From Nectonema munidae (lineage: Eukaryota > Nematomorpha > Nectonematoida > Nectonematidae), in contig JAUIRK010000042.1 of the NCBI GenBank assembly GCA_030549495.1, positions 248,001 through 312,000 on the forward strand: 64,000 nt of DNA, given 5' to 3'. Below are positions 12,561 through 25,422 of the stretch, piece by piece (the first letter of the stretch is position 1; every line of letters begins with the position of its first letter). Under the pieces are notes generated by a model. The model was given only the letters and a program-made list of their open reading frames with translations, was not told the origin of the DNA and did no database searches. The translations under genes were made by a program, and so were the position numbers.

Positions 12561-13280
12561 AAATTCCATTTTTCATTAATATCTCAACTTTTTTAATATT
12601 ACATTTTTTGTAAGGAACCTAGATTTTGTAAAATTTCAGAAGTTAAACAAACAACATACTTTTAAAAGTTTCGAAATTGCTCTTATATACATTTGAAGAG
12701 TAAGACAACTAAGAAATTTGATAGTTTACTTTAAAAATTTTTTTAGTAGAGAAAGTTTGTGTTTACTTTTAAATAAGTCTGGCAACTAAAACATGCCACG
12801 TGGTAAACTATTCAAGCCAGTGACGTACTTATCTTTAATGCAGCGCTTGCGGGTGCTAATTCAATTTGGCTGTCTCCAAATTACAAATAACACATTAAAC
12901 GCCCAAAACTTAATGATACCGATATATAAAAAGTGTAGCATATAAAAATGGAAGTATATCTGCCCATATCAAAATTCACAGGCAACATCTGTGAAAGGGA
13001 AAAGATAAATTTGAGGGATTAAAAAGCATTTGTCTAAAGATCGTGCCTTCCCAAAAGCGAATACTTAAAAAGATGCTATCTTACAATAATAACATTAATA
13101 ATAATTGGAAAACGTGATTATAGAAAGGTCCATTTAAAAAAAAGCACTTTTTTTATTCGTTTTTTCAATTTTGATGGAGTTCAATTATTTTTCGGATTTA
13201 AAAAAGTAAAAAAAATAGCCCATTTTACAAACATGTTTTACTTTTATTTTGATGCTTTGGTTTAGCCTTTTGAAAATCTA
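12561..13280. other. Spacer without a recognisable gene
   Basis: Low-complexity AT-rich DNA. I find neither coding signal nor element ends. Confidence 0.4.
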
Positions 13281-13394
13281 TTAACCCATTTACGACCAAT
13301 GTTCCCAAAGTGAGCGCATACAAATTCCTATTTTAAATGGAATTAAATAGGAATTACTAAATTCGTCTGCTTTGCTTGGTCTTAAATGGGTTAA
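13281..13394 (+). mobile_element. TTAA-flanked MITE, copy 3
   Basis: It begins TTAACCCATTTACGACCAA and ends TTGGTCTTAAATGGGTTAA, so the ends are a nearly perfect inverted repeat inside TTAA. The interior holds CGTCTGCTTTG. At 114 bp it is the shortest complete copy in the window. Confidence 0.75.
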
Positions 13395-14877
13395 GTGAAT
13401 TAACTATAATTTAAATTTTGACGGAAACTAGAAAGTACAAGGTCAAATATGGCTATAATATTTTATGTTTTTTAATTTGTATCACGCTTAACTTTCATAG
13501 ATAAAAGCATTTTGAATGTCGTGTTGCGTACATTTTGCTTTCCTATAAATTTTAATACTTATTAATTAAATATCCTATTGATTATGTTTGGTGAATAAGA
13601 CAACTGCAAAAATTAAATTAATCAAAATATTCACTCAAAAATACGTATAGGATAAACGCGTTATATACATTTTATTACAAATTTAAAAGAAAAGTGCTTC
13701 GGTGTGACATCATTCTTTATTATTTTAGTATAATTAATTCGGGGTTTTCCATTGATTAAGTTCGTTTCGGCTCCCCTTAACATTTTTTACTAGTCTACTA
13801 TTTTTCTTGTCAAAAGAATAGATAGTGAAAAATAGAAACTATTTTTTACATTCCTTTAAAAAATTTGTAAAAAGTGGACAAAAAAGGTCAGGAGTGATGA
13901 AGAATTGAAAAGACGACTTAAATGTATATATAAAGAAGAAAATAAATTTTTAAAAATTATTTTTATAAATATAAAGAAGAATCAAAAGATCGTAAGCTGT
14001 AAAGTTACAATAAGTTTTAAAAATATCAGTTGAAAAATGATAACACGTATTCAAGTCTAGTTATAAGTAGAAATGGGTGCGGAGCTTGACTACTTTCATT
14101 ACTTTTGAAATGTGACTCCTTTATTTTGATGTTCACTGAAGTAAAAATGGCCAGATGAGGGAAAAAAATTTAATTTTTTAATATTAATTTGTATTTAATT
14201 TAAATCTAATTATATTTTTAATTTATTCAAATTGAACTTACTATAGCGTATAAATTGAATCGTTTGTTTTAACGAATATTTTTTTATTATAAATCGGAAT
14301 TCGTTGGTATTATTGGAACAAATTTGATTTTAAAGCAAATATTTTTATATCTACAGTATAATTTTTGGTCATTTCATCTTTTCCTCAACATAAATAACTT
14401 TGAATAATATTTCAATATCATAGTGCGATGTTTGAATAGTTTGGATTAGAGATGTATAGGATATTCGCATCCGCTTCCTCATATGCGAATCACGGCAAAA
14501 TTTTTACATGCGCTTAACATCCTCATCCAAGGATTTTTTTCATGTTAACATCAGCATCCACATCTGCATTGGCAATTTAAAATCAATTTGAATATCTATT
14601 GAAACTTTTTTTATTTTTTGTTTAAAACTTACAAGATTTGTTATATCTTTAAATTCTAGTAAAAAAAGTAAAAAAGGGAAATAGTAAGATACTGTAAAAT
14701 ATAAAACATATACTTTTTTAAAAATATTTTATATCAGCATCCGCATAAAAATTTATTTGGATCAGCTAATTTTTTCAATGGTTAAAATCTTTATAATTGA
14801 TTGCTTTTTATTCTTCAAATTTATCTACGCTACACATACCAGTAAGCTAAATAAAGTAGTATTACTGGGAGTTTACT

Positions 14878-14978
14878 ATCGTTAAATAAGCACGAGAAAA
14901 GAGAGCAATTACATTCATTGACTAGTGTTATTATATTTATAAGTTATTCTCTATTTTCTCGTGTATTAACGATTTGTT
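14878..14978. repeat. Imperfect hairpin, stem about 28 bp
   Basis: ATCGTTAAATAAGCACGAG with AAAAGAGAG pairs with TTCTCTATTTTCTCGTGTATTAACGAT read in reverse; the loop is about 35-40 nt. It could be a collapsed short MITE or a small structured RNA. The sequence does not decide. Confidence 0.45.
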
Positions 14979-15194
14979 TATTTTTCTGAAGAAAACCAGA
15001 GTGGTCGAAAATTAATAAAGTTTTCAACTTGTTTGAATAAAAGTTTTACTTATTTTCCTATTATATTCTTCAACTTTTATACATGACGTCTCAGCAACAC
15101 TTTCTTTAAATTTTGAAAATTTAAAATATTAAAAAGTAATAATATGGCTTACATTTCTAAAATATTTAAATTTAAATTCAAAAATTCATTTAGC

Positions 15195-15452
15195 ACTTTA
15201 ACGACCAGTGCGGAACCAGAGTCCAAAGAAATGAACATCGTCTGCTTAAAGAAAATTCCATTCAAAAAGAAAATATTATTTCAAAACTCTAGTCCTCAAA
15301 ATGTTAAATGCTTTAACCCCTTGTTGACCAGAAAAATCAGACGATAATAATAATTAAAAAGCAGAAGATTCATACACAAAACTATTTGGAAAAGCAGACG
15401 AAGGTAAAATTGTTTATGTATCATATATGACACACTGGTCAAAAAAGGGTAA
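15195..15452 (+). mobile_element. TTAA-flanked MITE, copy 4 (plus partial neighbour)
   Basis: The clearer copy runs 15313-15452: TTAACCCCTTGTTGACCAG at the left and CTGGTCAAAAAAGGGTAA at the right, with CAGACGATAA, GCAGAAGATT and AGCAGACGAAGG between. A partial relative (TTTAACGACCAGTGCGG with CATCGTCTGC) lies just upstream at about 15198-15260. Confidence 0.6.
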
Positions 15453-17109
15453 TAAAAAAACAATGGCTTGACTTTTATAAACTTTATTTACTTATTTAAC
15501 AAAAGAAAAACGTATATTGATTGTTTTTACACATCAGAAGGCGGAGCAAATGACTTATTTTAGGTAGATTCCCCCTATGTATAATTTGTACTCATCGGTG
15601 GGTTCAGTTCTATTTCTTGCTCCAGATGCTATAATTTTCTTTAGCCACAGCTAGGCTCATTTACAATTTAAAGACAAAAATATTTGCAAGAAGATACCAT
15701 ATGATGTAAAATGGTATCTTTTGTTTGACTTTTGGTTCAGTTTTTATAAATTTAATTCTAGTTAAATAATAATTTGCCCACCAATAAAGGAAAAAAATTA
15801 CTTGCTGAGTGCCTAGTAACCTATAGTATCAGCTTTAAAACCTTTTTGTTTTCTTCTATTTGAAAACTATAACACCAATATTGCTTTCTCTTTCTCATAA
15901 AGTATTTTGAAGAAAAATTAATGCTTCTTATTTCTTCTTAACTTTATGATATAATTTCCAAAATTTATTTCAAAAGCACTCAGTTCAAATATTATTTCGA
16001 AAAAACAAATGAGTGAATGCAAAAAATGGAAAAAAAGCAGACGTAAATATGAAAAAAGCAGACGAACAAAGAAAAATTGATTTAACATGAAATTTCATTA
16101 TTTTTAATTAAAAAAATTTAAAAATTTGTTTAAAAATTAAATTTGATTTTTAATTTGTTATTAAATTTTTAATTTGCATGTTTTTTCACATTTAGCTTAT
16201 ACACTGAAACATCAATTGAACAGCTCAAAACAAGGAATACTTTTGCGAGTTTATTCTTGTAACTTAATCTAGCCTATTTTTTTAATGATTCCTTCTTTAT
16301 AATGAACGCTATTTTTGTTTCTAAGATGTTTGTCTCTATTTCAAATTTCAGGGCGATGAAAACGGTGTATTTAAAAACTAATCATCTACTTTCTCTTTTA
16401 ATTTATCTTTACAAAATAAATGGCTTCCATTTCTTTGGATATTTGTTTCATATTCATTTCAGCATTTTCAAAGTGTTAAGAATAAGAACGAATGATTGGG
16501 TTTTAAAAGTCTTTCAGCGGGTATGACTATAGTAGCTTATGTATACATTTGATTTTATTGATGCTAATAAATTTAAATAAAGTATAAAATGGAAAAGCCA
16601 TATAGAGGAGAATAGACAATTTATGAAAAATACCCAATTTTGTAATAAAATTTATTATATTTTTAAACTATTCAAACCATATATAGGTCTCAAATTTATG
16701 ATATTCAATCGTCTGTTTTACTTTTTCAATTAGTTTGTATAATATACCTTAGAGACTATTTTTGTTACACGTGAAAGTATTAACAAAACTTTCTAAAAAT
16801 CATTTATTTCCATTTTAAATTTCTCCATTTTAAAAGCTTATTCAGAGAACATTATTAATTTATATAGCAAAATTAATAATTTTGATGGGTGATTAATTTT
16901 TTCCAATTAGATAATGAATTTTATAAATATTATAAAGTTAATTAATAAACTCACAAGACAGTAAATGCAAAATTGATTAGTCAAATAAATTTATATTTAT
17001 TGTTAATTTTTTACTTTTTTCCAATTAGTTGCGTTAACTTATTTCATTCCATTGTTATTTTAATATGAAGCAGACGATTTTGTCATTTTTAAAGTAATTT
17101 TATCTCGAA
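15453..17109. other. Spacer without a supported gene
   Basis: Two AGCAGACG motifs at 16033-16063 are a remnant of the MITE family. A 74-residue frame (16302-16526) has no recognisable domain or splice signals. Confidence 0.35.
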
Positions 17110-17248
17110 TTAACCCCTTATCGACCAGAATAAGAAGACGATATCTAATGTAAAGCAGAAGATTTGTATTGAAAAGTATTTATAAAAGCAGACGATTCAT
17201 ATTTTGTAAAGTCGACATATGTCGACTGTGGTCGATAACCGGTTATTA
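17110..17248 (+). mobile_element. TTAA-flanked MITE, copy 5
   Basis: TTAACCCCTTATCGACCAG at the left, then AGACGATATC, AGCAGAAGATTTG, AGCAGACGATTC, and GTCGACTGTGGTCGATAACC at the right. This is close to copy 2a read in reverse, including its GTCGACATATG block, so the two are sister copies. Confidence 0.65.
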
Positions 17249-17880
17249 ATTTATCTCGCCTCTTTTTTTTGGGATAGAGTGGATTAATTTTAAAAAATAA
17301 TTAAAACTCATCAATCTTTTTATTTTATTAGCTAAATTTAAAAGGAATTATATGCTGTATTTAAGTTTAGTAGGAACAAAGAACATGAAACACCATTTAG
17401 TTTCTCTATAAATTCTTCAAAAACCCATTTATGAAGAAGTTCAGTCGGACATAATTAATCAATTTAAATAGTTAAGTTGGGTCTTTCAATCTCTTTAGAA
17501 TTAGCCAAAAGATCTACAGATTTTATCAAATAATTATTCCAATCAACAACACAATTAGCTTTTATTTCAAGCTTAAAGTGACTAAATACTCGAATTGTCA
17601 TGTTATATGTCCAGTAATATGTTAAAAGTGTTACCTTAGGTAAAAATAAATTCCTTTTTCTTCTCAAAACTAAAAAATTTTATTTGCGGAGCGGAAATAT
17701 CTATGGAAAATACGAGTTCAAGACATTTCGTACCCACATCATTTTAACCCAAAAGTTAAAAAAAATAAGTTAAGAAATTCCAATTTAGTAACTTTAATGC
17801 GCTTGTAATGATTAACATATAATAACTTACTGCAAATGCTTTATTCTTTATATTAACCTTCCTAATTGTAATATTTTACA

Positions 17881-18133
17881 TGTTAAAAGTTAGCATGCTC
17901 ACACACGTCAACCTTCCATAGAACATAACCTACATATATACATTCATTCACTATATATATAAGGCAAAGCTTTGGGCAGTATTGGAACAAATCAAAGATC
18001 CTTCAAAACTACTTATCAGTCAAAAACGAATCTTGACTCTACAAGCCAACTAATCTACCTGGAGATCCTAAACTACTTCACCAGTTGAAGAACTTCGTTA
18101 TAATAAATCCTTTTCTTTTACTTCTCACGTAAC
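17881..18133 (+). mobile_element. Possible solo LTR fossil
   Basis: About 253 bp bounded by TGTTA and TAACA. It has a TATA-like box (ACTATATATATAAGG) a third of the way in and an AATAAA-type signal near the end. These are the parts expected of a long terminal repeat. No matching second repeat, internal gene or clear target duplication is present. It could instead be a small promoter region. The family is not assignable and the copy looks old. Confidence 0.3.
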
Positions 18134-18183
18134 ACTCGTTACGAAACGTGTTAGGTAATGTCCTCAACCAGAAAAACCAATAT

Positions 18184-20270
18184 TAACATAACATAACATA
18201 ATTTTATTGGCGAAAGTAGGCTGAGCCTATAAAATATTGCATCTACATAAAGAGAAGAATTTACGAGAATCTAACATACCCAAACATTCTATCCTTCCCA
18301 TAAATATCTAATCTATTCTGGAAAGTTTTTAAGTAGGAGCATTCACAATGTAATCTGGAAGTGAGTTCCAATCAGAGATCATTCTTTTAGAGAAAAACCT
18401 TCTTATTAAATAAGACTTTTTACGATAAAATTTCTCAAATTTATAGAAGTGAAATTTTTGGGTTCTCTGAAAATTCAGTTAATATTTTTGGCCTAATATG
18501 CATGCTTTCATGAAGGATGTTGAAAAAAGAAATCATGTCTCGCTTTTTAAATCGATAAAGTAAGGAAGGCAGGTTCACTTTCTCGAGCCTTCCTTCATAA
18601 CTTAAATCATTTAATCCAAAAATCTTCTTAGTAATAGTTCTCTGAACGCATCATAAGCATGATATGGAAACGAAATAATATTGCCATACTCTAAAATGGG
18701 TCTGACCAAGGCTTTATAAAGAATTGGAGCAGTAGCAGTATGAAGCGAAGAAAAACATTTCCACAGGTGAGAAGTAGCGAAGGCTTTGGAAACTCTTTTC
18801 GAAATATTGTCAGAGAAGAGAAGTTCAGTGGCGATGATAACGCCCAAGTCATATTTTGAGTCAACTGTTTTCAAGATGTAAGAGCCAAGGAAATATTTTG
18901 GATCATTCTGACATCCTATCAGCAAGTTTGTAACATTTAGCAAAGTTAACCTTCATTCCCCATCTATTACACCGCTTGAAAATTTTTATTAAATCATACT
19001 CTAAACTAGAGCCACCTTATTCGTCCGAAACATCATATATCAAAATATCATCAGAGAATACTTTAAATTTGGAGGTCAAGTCATCAAAAAGATCAATTAA
19101 AAATATGTTGAAGACGAGAGGATCAAGTACAGATCCCTGTGGAACTCCACTCAGTACAGATTTCACATTTGAGCGCCAGCCATACAAAACAACGATTTGT
19201 TTTCTATTCTCTAGATAATCTTTAACCATCCTACCAAATTTCCGATGATACTATATTTATGAGGCATTGAATCAAAGGCTTTATGGAAATCAAGATATAA
19301 AACATCAACAGCACTATTACATTCTAGCAGATGACTACTGTAGATTTGCCTATAACAAACCCATGTTTATTTGGATTTAACAAAGCAAAGTCCTTTAAAT
19401 GTTTCAGAATTACCTCAGGCATAATAATTGATTCAAGCATTTTACAAAGAACCGGCATTAGGCTTACTAGTCTGCAATTACAAGGAAGTTTTCTGTAACC
19501 AGATTTAAATATAGGCACAATCAAGGCAGTTTTCCATACATCCAGCAACTTTTTTTGAAAAAGAATTTTGAGTAACTAATAATAAAGGAATGAATGTCAT
19601 CAATTCCAGGTTATTTAAATTTCTTTAAAAAACTTTATTTTAGTATTATATATAATAGTTTCATCAAGGTCTGATAAATCAATTGAATCAGTGGAACAAA
19701 GTACCAGGATACAGTAATTATTATAAATTAAGTCATTAGAAACTGGTCTAAAATACTGGCTAAAAATATTAGCCCTTTCAACATCAGAATCTGTGGTGCT
19801 TCCGTCATGTCTGCTTAATTCATTAAACAAATTTGCCTTTCGTCCTTGATTTATATAAGACCAGTGCTTTTATTGATTTTGATTGTAGCTTGACACAAGT
19901 TTCTTCTTTTCAAATGAAATCTTTGCTTTTCGTGTTACACTTCTCAAGGTGTTTGAAACTTCTTTCTATTTTATGAGATAAAAATCATACTTAGACTTAA
20001 TAAATTTGTTATAGAGCCTTTTCTTTCTTTTGATTAGCTTTTTTGCTTCACTTGTTACGAAGTTTTTAATCTTTCTACTCGTTCACCTTAGTGGAATATA
20101 AACATCAATAAGTTTGTAAAGTTTATTAATAAACAGAGATTACTAGTCAACGATACTGAGACATTTATAAGAATGCCAATCAACTAATCTTATAGCATCA
20201 AAGTCGCCTCTATAAAAATTGCGTTTTTTAGTATTAGACATTGTAGCAAATTTATATTAGTCTTTTTCCC
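18184..20270 (-). mobile_element. 5'-truncated LINE (CR1/Jockey-like) copy A
   Basis: Minus-strand pieces give a non-LTR reverse transcriptase in order. The fingers segment reads WKTALIVPIFKSG and LNPNKHGF (19.5-19.3 kb). The palm motif reads SGVPQGSV (19128-19151). The catalytic motif reads FSDD in place of the usual YADD or FADD (19047-19058). The thumb reads LYKALVRPILEYGN (about 18.7 kb). The 3' end is a TTATG-type repeat (ACATA units at 18184-18200 on the plus strand). At least four frame breaks separate the pieces and the endonuclease is missing or unreadable, so the copy is dead. The tail block is shared with copy B at 37.75 kb. Confidence 0.8.
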
Positions 20271-23250
20271 ATTTTACAATGATTCAAACACTGGATTTAG
20301 CCAAAATCAAAATTTAAACATAAAAAAGTAAATAAGCAAACCTTAGTTAAAAGAAGTTAGATATTAGAAGATTTGAAGCAGTGAGATAGGATATCAAACA
20401 AATTTGCAAATATTTAATTTTTTTTAATGAAACAAATGATTTGCACTGATGTTATTAGGTATTGATTACGTTGTAATTAAAAACGCTAAGTGATTATTTT
20501 TGTCTTTTGGGGATAATGAATTTTACTACCTTTAACACTCGTTTATATTTTTCATAGAAAATTTATACTCATCTGATTACTTTTAATGTCTATTTCAAAA
20601 CAAGAAAATGCACCTTTAATATTTGATAAGAATATACGTAGTATACAAAATAAATAATCAAATTTGGACAAAAATGGTGTTGAAAAGTCAAGAACCACAT
20701 TTTATATTCCTTACAAAAATATTTAATAAAAAAAATACTTTGAATGTAAAATAGAAACTAAAGAAAGAAGGGTCAATATAAATTCAATATTGATTAAAAT
20801 ATGGTTACATTTCACATTAAAATATCACATATTTTTTTTACTTCTCATTTTTTGGAATTATAAAATTTACCGACATTCTTCCAAATCACCCAGAAGACCA
20901 TTATTAGGCCAAAATAAAATCGGGACAATACCAGAGAAATAGGATATCTGGCAACCCCAGTAGTATTGTTTGTTTTTAAAAAATCTGGACTAAAAATATT
21001 ATTCTTTTTTTGTAAGAGGTAAAAAGAACCGAATTATTCAATATAGCATATGCCTTCGCAATACTACCCAAAAAGGGTAATATAAATTTTAAAAAATAAA
21101 TATCCGAAACAAAATATTGAGACTTGAAATTTTGAAGATTATTTAGACTTGAAATGAATATTTTTGAAAAGACTCAAAAATATGTCGATACCAAATTAAA
21201 AAGAATCGATAAGACATTGACTTTAATTTTTCACTGATGTAGTACATCTTTTGACAGAAATCAGTGAAAATATTTTGCTTCATGCCACTCAAACATCGTC
21301 CTCCACATATGGTTGAAAACTTTGCCTTATTATTGAGATTTTAAGGCAAACATTTAAATTGAATCCTATTTTTCTTTTATCAATACAAAATAGGGATAAT
21401 TCTACCTAAAGACAATAAAAATCTGGAGGTTGAACTGAAGCAAACAGGTCAATACGTCCTTAAGACAATTGGGCTTCCAGACCATTTGGTTTTAAAATTC
21501 TTGTCTTGATGGCGAATTCTCCTTCAACGGAATGAAGCATAATTGTCTTAATGTTTAAGTGAGCTGCTTTTATTCAAAAAAAATGCAAAACACATTCGTA
21601 TAGGTTTCCACAATCATGACAGCTCTTCAATAACTCGTATAATTTAATAATGAGTAAAATCCGTATTAAATCTTGGAAAATTTTCTTAAATAATGAATAT
21701 GACAGGCTGTATCAAAATATGATTTCAATTTTTATAATATTTATCCTCGGCTCTACATTTTCTCCAATATTTTCCCCCAATTTCGGATATTTTACTTTAC
21801 TTGTTGAAATTTGTGATGAAATATATCTTATAAAATTTTGATAAAGTTTGCAAAAACATTATTAAACACCAACAACGCCATTTACGATTTTTGATTCTTT
21901 TTTGTCTATAATAATCAATTGTAGAAAAGAGCTGATTGAAGGGACTATTCAAGTGAAAAACTGATTTACGAGCCGACTCTCTTTTTAGATTCGGCATTCC
22001 TCCTTTTAAACATCTTCATTCTTCCTGTGTTATTTCAGGCCCAGCTACAATTCCAGCAAAAATTCGGTACGTTAGAAAAACTTTTTGAAATAAACGTTCC
22101 AATATCCCATTTTAAGATATTGACGGAGTCATTTCTGAGGTATGACCTTCAGAAGTTCATGCTATTATTACAACTAAGCACGTTTTTTAAACGAAAGTGT
22201 TTTTATACCGCAATTCACAATTAATTTCTTTGTTAATAAAAGAAACGGAAATTGTTTTATGTATGTTGAAACTTATGTACGCAAAAAGCTTAAAAGTGTC
22301 GGCGATGAATACGCGCTAATTAAATTACATGTCTAGATAAATTATTGGGAAGTGATGTGTGATAAATTAGATAGATTATACTTTTGCTTTGTTTTAACTT
22401 ATTAAAACATTCTTTATATTTTTTATCTTCTTTCTTTGATGGCTTGTACATCCCTAAATCTTTAAGTTATATGAAAACTCATTGAAAGAGATAAGTCATT
22501 TAATTTTGATGTTTAATTTTCATAAACGTTATGGCCTGAAGGATTACTGCAATTTTATATCAAATTCCTTAATCTTGTCTGCTTTTTCTAAGATTAAATG
22601 ATCTAAGATGGGTGAAGGATAGTATTGCCAGATGTTCCGGTTATCCGAAATGATCGCGATTATATCTTCCCTTTTAATAACGGAATCTGGACTATTTATA
22701 AAAATCCCGGTTTTTCATTCACTAAGCTTATAGTTTCAAAAAAGTATTTTATACAAATTTAACGAGAATTAGGAATGATTATCTATTTTTTAGTATTAAA
22801 ACTTCTCTTCTATCTATATAGTATTTTTTATATTAACTATTTTTGTAAGGAATAAAAAAAAATTTCAAGACCATTTTGTCAAAGTTTGAATAAATTTAAA
22901 AATCTGGCAACCATAGTCAAGGATGGATCAGAATCTAGAATAAGCAAAGTTATATTAACTACAAGCATATAATACTGTGAGTTGATCGTTGTTCGAATTG
23001 AATAACTTTATACTTTTTACATTTTTTTGAAAAAATTTCTCTTGGAATATCAAACTGTTTTAGTTAAAAATTTTCAGGTAACTCTTCGACAATTAAGTTG
23101 ATATACTAAGGCATGTCATTATAATTCCTTTCACGCAAAATGTGTTTCTAACGTTCTTCTGTTTAAAGTATTCGAGAAGAAAAGATCAATGCCTGAATGT
23201 AATAAAATGAAATTTACAGTTTTTATTCCACCCTGCATAAAAAGAGGTAA
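20271..23250. other. Spacer without a firmly supported gene
   Basis: Mostly AT-rich DNA. At 22038 a strong acceptor (GTGTTATTTCAG) is followed after 28 nt by a donor-like GGTACGTTAG. This could be a microexon, but 28 nt of sequence cannot be identified. GTCTGC at 22578 is an isolated trace of the MITE family. Confidence 0.35.
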
Positions 23251-24390
23251 ATGAGAGCAGAGTATGCAAAAGTGTCATTTTTGTACTCAAATATCCTTGC
23301 GCTCCTGTCTCTTCAACATGCGTGTTAAGACACACACTACAGCAAGGGTTGACTACTACAACATCAGCGTCACAACAACAACAACAACAACAACAACAAA
23401 AATAGTAGAAATAATAATAAAAATAATAATAAAAAGAAAAGTCAAAGAAATTGGCATTAAGCGTGATTTATTTTTGCACTCTCTCACCACTCCACTCATT
23501 ACTCTCTCTCTCTCTCTCTCTAACTTTGTGGTGGTGATAAAGCGCAAAGCGCACCTTGTTGTGCCTTTTGTCATGAAAGATTCATAAAAGAGAGGAAGCA
23601 GGAGCGGCAAAGCTCAAAGACTCTGCAAAAGGGTTTGAACGCGGCGAGAGGCGCGCTATTCGCCGTAGTCATCCCTGCTAAAGCTCGTATAAATCATGAT
23701 AGGCAGCTTGTCAAGTGTAAAAGTTATGCGCGCATTAATAAAATTATATGAGCAGCTTCTTTGATGAAATGAGAAATATTTAATAATTAAATTTAGACAC
23801 TCACTCTTCACACACAAACCATCCAAAATACAATCATCATCACCATCAACTTCGGCTTCTTCTTCGTCTGCGTGTGTGCCTCTTTCCTCTCTCCCTCCAT
23901 TTCTTTCTTTCTTTTTTCTTTCTGTGAGTGCACAAGGTAATCAAAGTTGTTAGGAGAGTTACTTTGTCGGCTACAGCGGCGGACAAACAACGACTTCTCA
24001 TCAATTTGATTCTGCTTTCAAAAGGAAGACTTTTTTTTAGCGAAATTTCATTCTCCACGCTTCTCACTTATATACACAAGCTAAGAAGGATAGACAGACA
24101 GAAGAAAGGATAATATAACAGATTGGTTGATTGATTGATTGATTGATTGATTTCAGCTCCATCATAAAGAAGGGCTTATCTTCCTCTGAACTGGATGTCT
24201 TCTCTGTTTGGCGCGTTGGCTTGTGTCGATCACAGTACATACCTTGGACTTCAGCGAATGCCTTGCCTGATTGATGTGCCTCTCATCTTTTTAAAGCACC
24301 ACTCACAAAATAGTTGGCATAGTGAGAGTGATCCACTCAGCGCATAACCCTAGCCAAAGAAGCAACCACAAATTACTAAACCTGAACAAA
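23251..24390 (+). promoter_or_regulatory. GC-richer promoter/5' UTR-like block
   Basis: This kilobase has a higher GC content than its surroundings and carries microsatellites: ACA (23373-23400), CT (23503-23521) and GATT (24125-24152). An acceptor-like GATTGATTTCAG at 24147-24158 could begin an exon leading to the ATG at 24391. A 50-codon upstream reading frame beginning MSSLFGALAC (24195-24347) would lie in that 5' UTR and might limit translation of the main start. Transcription start, TATA box and initiator are not identifiable. The block reads like the start of a plus-strand gene; frames on either strand within it are short and driven by microsatellites. Confidence 0.4.
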
Positions 24391-24411
24391 ATGGGTGAGA
24401 AATTGGAGGAG
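24391..24411 (+). CDS. Candidate first coding exon (MGEKLEE)
   Basis: The ATG has a good animal context (AACAAAATGG). Seven codons follow, MGEKLEE, then a consensus donor, GAG|GTAAGA, leaving phase 0. Short first coding exons of this kind are typical of several transcription factor families, including Sp8/Sp9, where a short first exon precedes the large exon with the SP box. The exon at 44889 on the same strand opens with an acceptor in phase 0 and could join to it, giving EKLEE-KERNSSPLEML. That join would need a 20.5-kb intron and is inference. Other partners, or none, are possible. The exon is too short to identify on its own. Confidence 0.4.
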
Positions 24412-25422
24412 GTAAGACTTTCTTTACAACTACTAATAAAACAACATATGTCAGGGTAGATTCGCTAAATTTTTGGAAAGTCAGGACAATTAGGGATTAA
24501 AATTTCAGATGGAAAACTTTTTTGTGTCACCATTTCGAGTGAATAACTTAACCGAATGATAAAAGGGATGAACTGTGTGTAGAGGGAATCGTTGAAATAA
24601 CTAGACTAAAACGAAAAATAAAACTAAAATAAAAAATTAGGTAAACAAAAATATAATTTAAAATTTTGATAAAAAAAGTTGAGGATAAAAATATGAGATT
24701 TGGAAACATTTTTAATTCCTTTATCTTTTGTACTTTTGAAAATTTTTTGAATGTAAATAAAAGAATGTTTTAAATAAAATGAAAAATCAGTAATATCACA
24801 ATTTATTTGCAATATCTATCCGACATTTGGCCAACGAACATTTGGCTGACAGAAATTTGATCGAACATAAATTTTATCAAATGGACATTTGGCCGAATGG
24901 ACATAGAACCGCTATTTTACCGAAAATGTAAATAGAATTTGTCATTTCATCAATACGTCTGCAACCAAATTCTAATTTTAAAATACTAAAACTCAATAAA
25001 ATCATAGTCATTATAAATATGGTGACATCATAACACATTTGACAATGTAACTCCCAATAGAGTTATACTTTGGGTAAGAATAGAATAAGTAAACATTAAT
25101 CAGACTGCCCATTTGAACAGAGCACATAAGCTTGCAAACTTACTGGAAGTAAAACAACATTCTCCAATTTGATGTATTATTTCGGCTGTTGACCAAATGG
25201 CGAGTCAAGATATGAAAGTGGCATCTTTTTTTTCAAAATGCCTTTTATTCTTGAACATTTTTTTTTGTTTGTATAAAATGCAAAACTGAAAGTTTTGAAC
25301 GGTTACTATTTCCTTAACTGTTAAAAAATTACGAACACATCAAGTGACCTTTTTCTTAAATCAAATGTTCTTTGATTTGAATTTTTAATATTGATAAGAT
25401 ACTGAATTTTATGTCATATATA
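24412..25422. other. Spacer; short 'GGACATTTGGCCGAA' repeat
   Basis: At 24825-24915 several half-repeats of the kind CGACATTTGGCC, GAACATTTGGCTGA and GGACATTTGGCCGAA are clustered. A related motif (GGATATTTGGTCGATC) lies at 60070. These resemble the ends of a degraded MITE. No gene is seen. Confidence 0.4.

Noticed and set aside
23264-23610. Frames of 107 and 84 residues on both strands
   Set aside because: They are mainly translated microsatellites (ACA, AAT, CT repeats).
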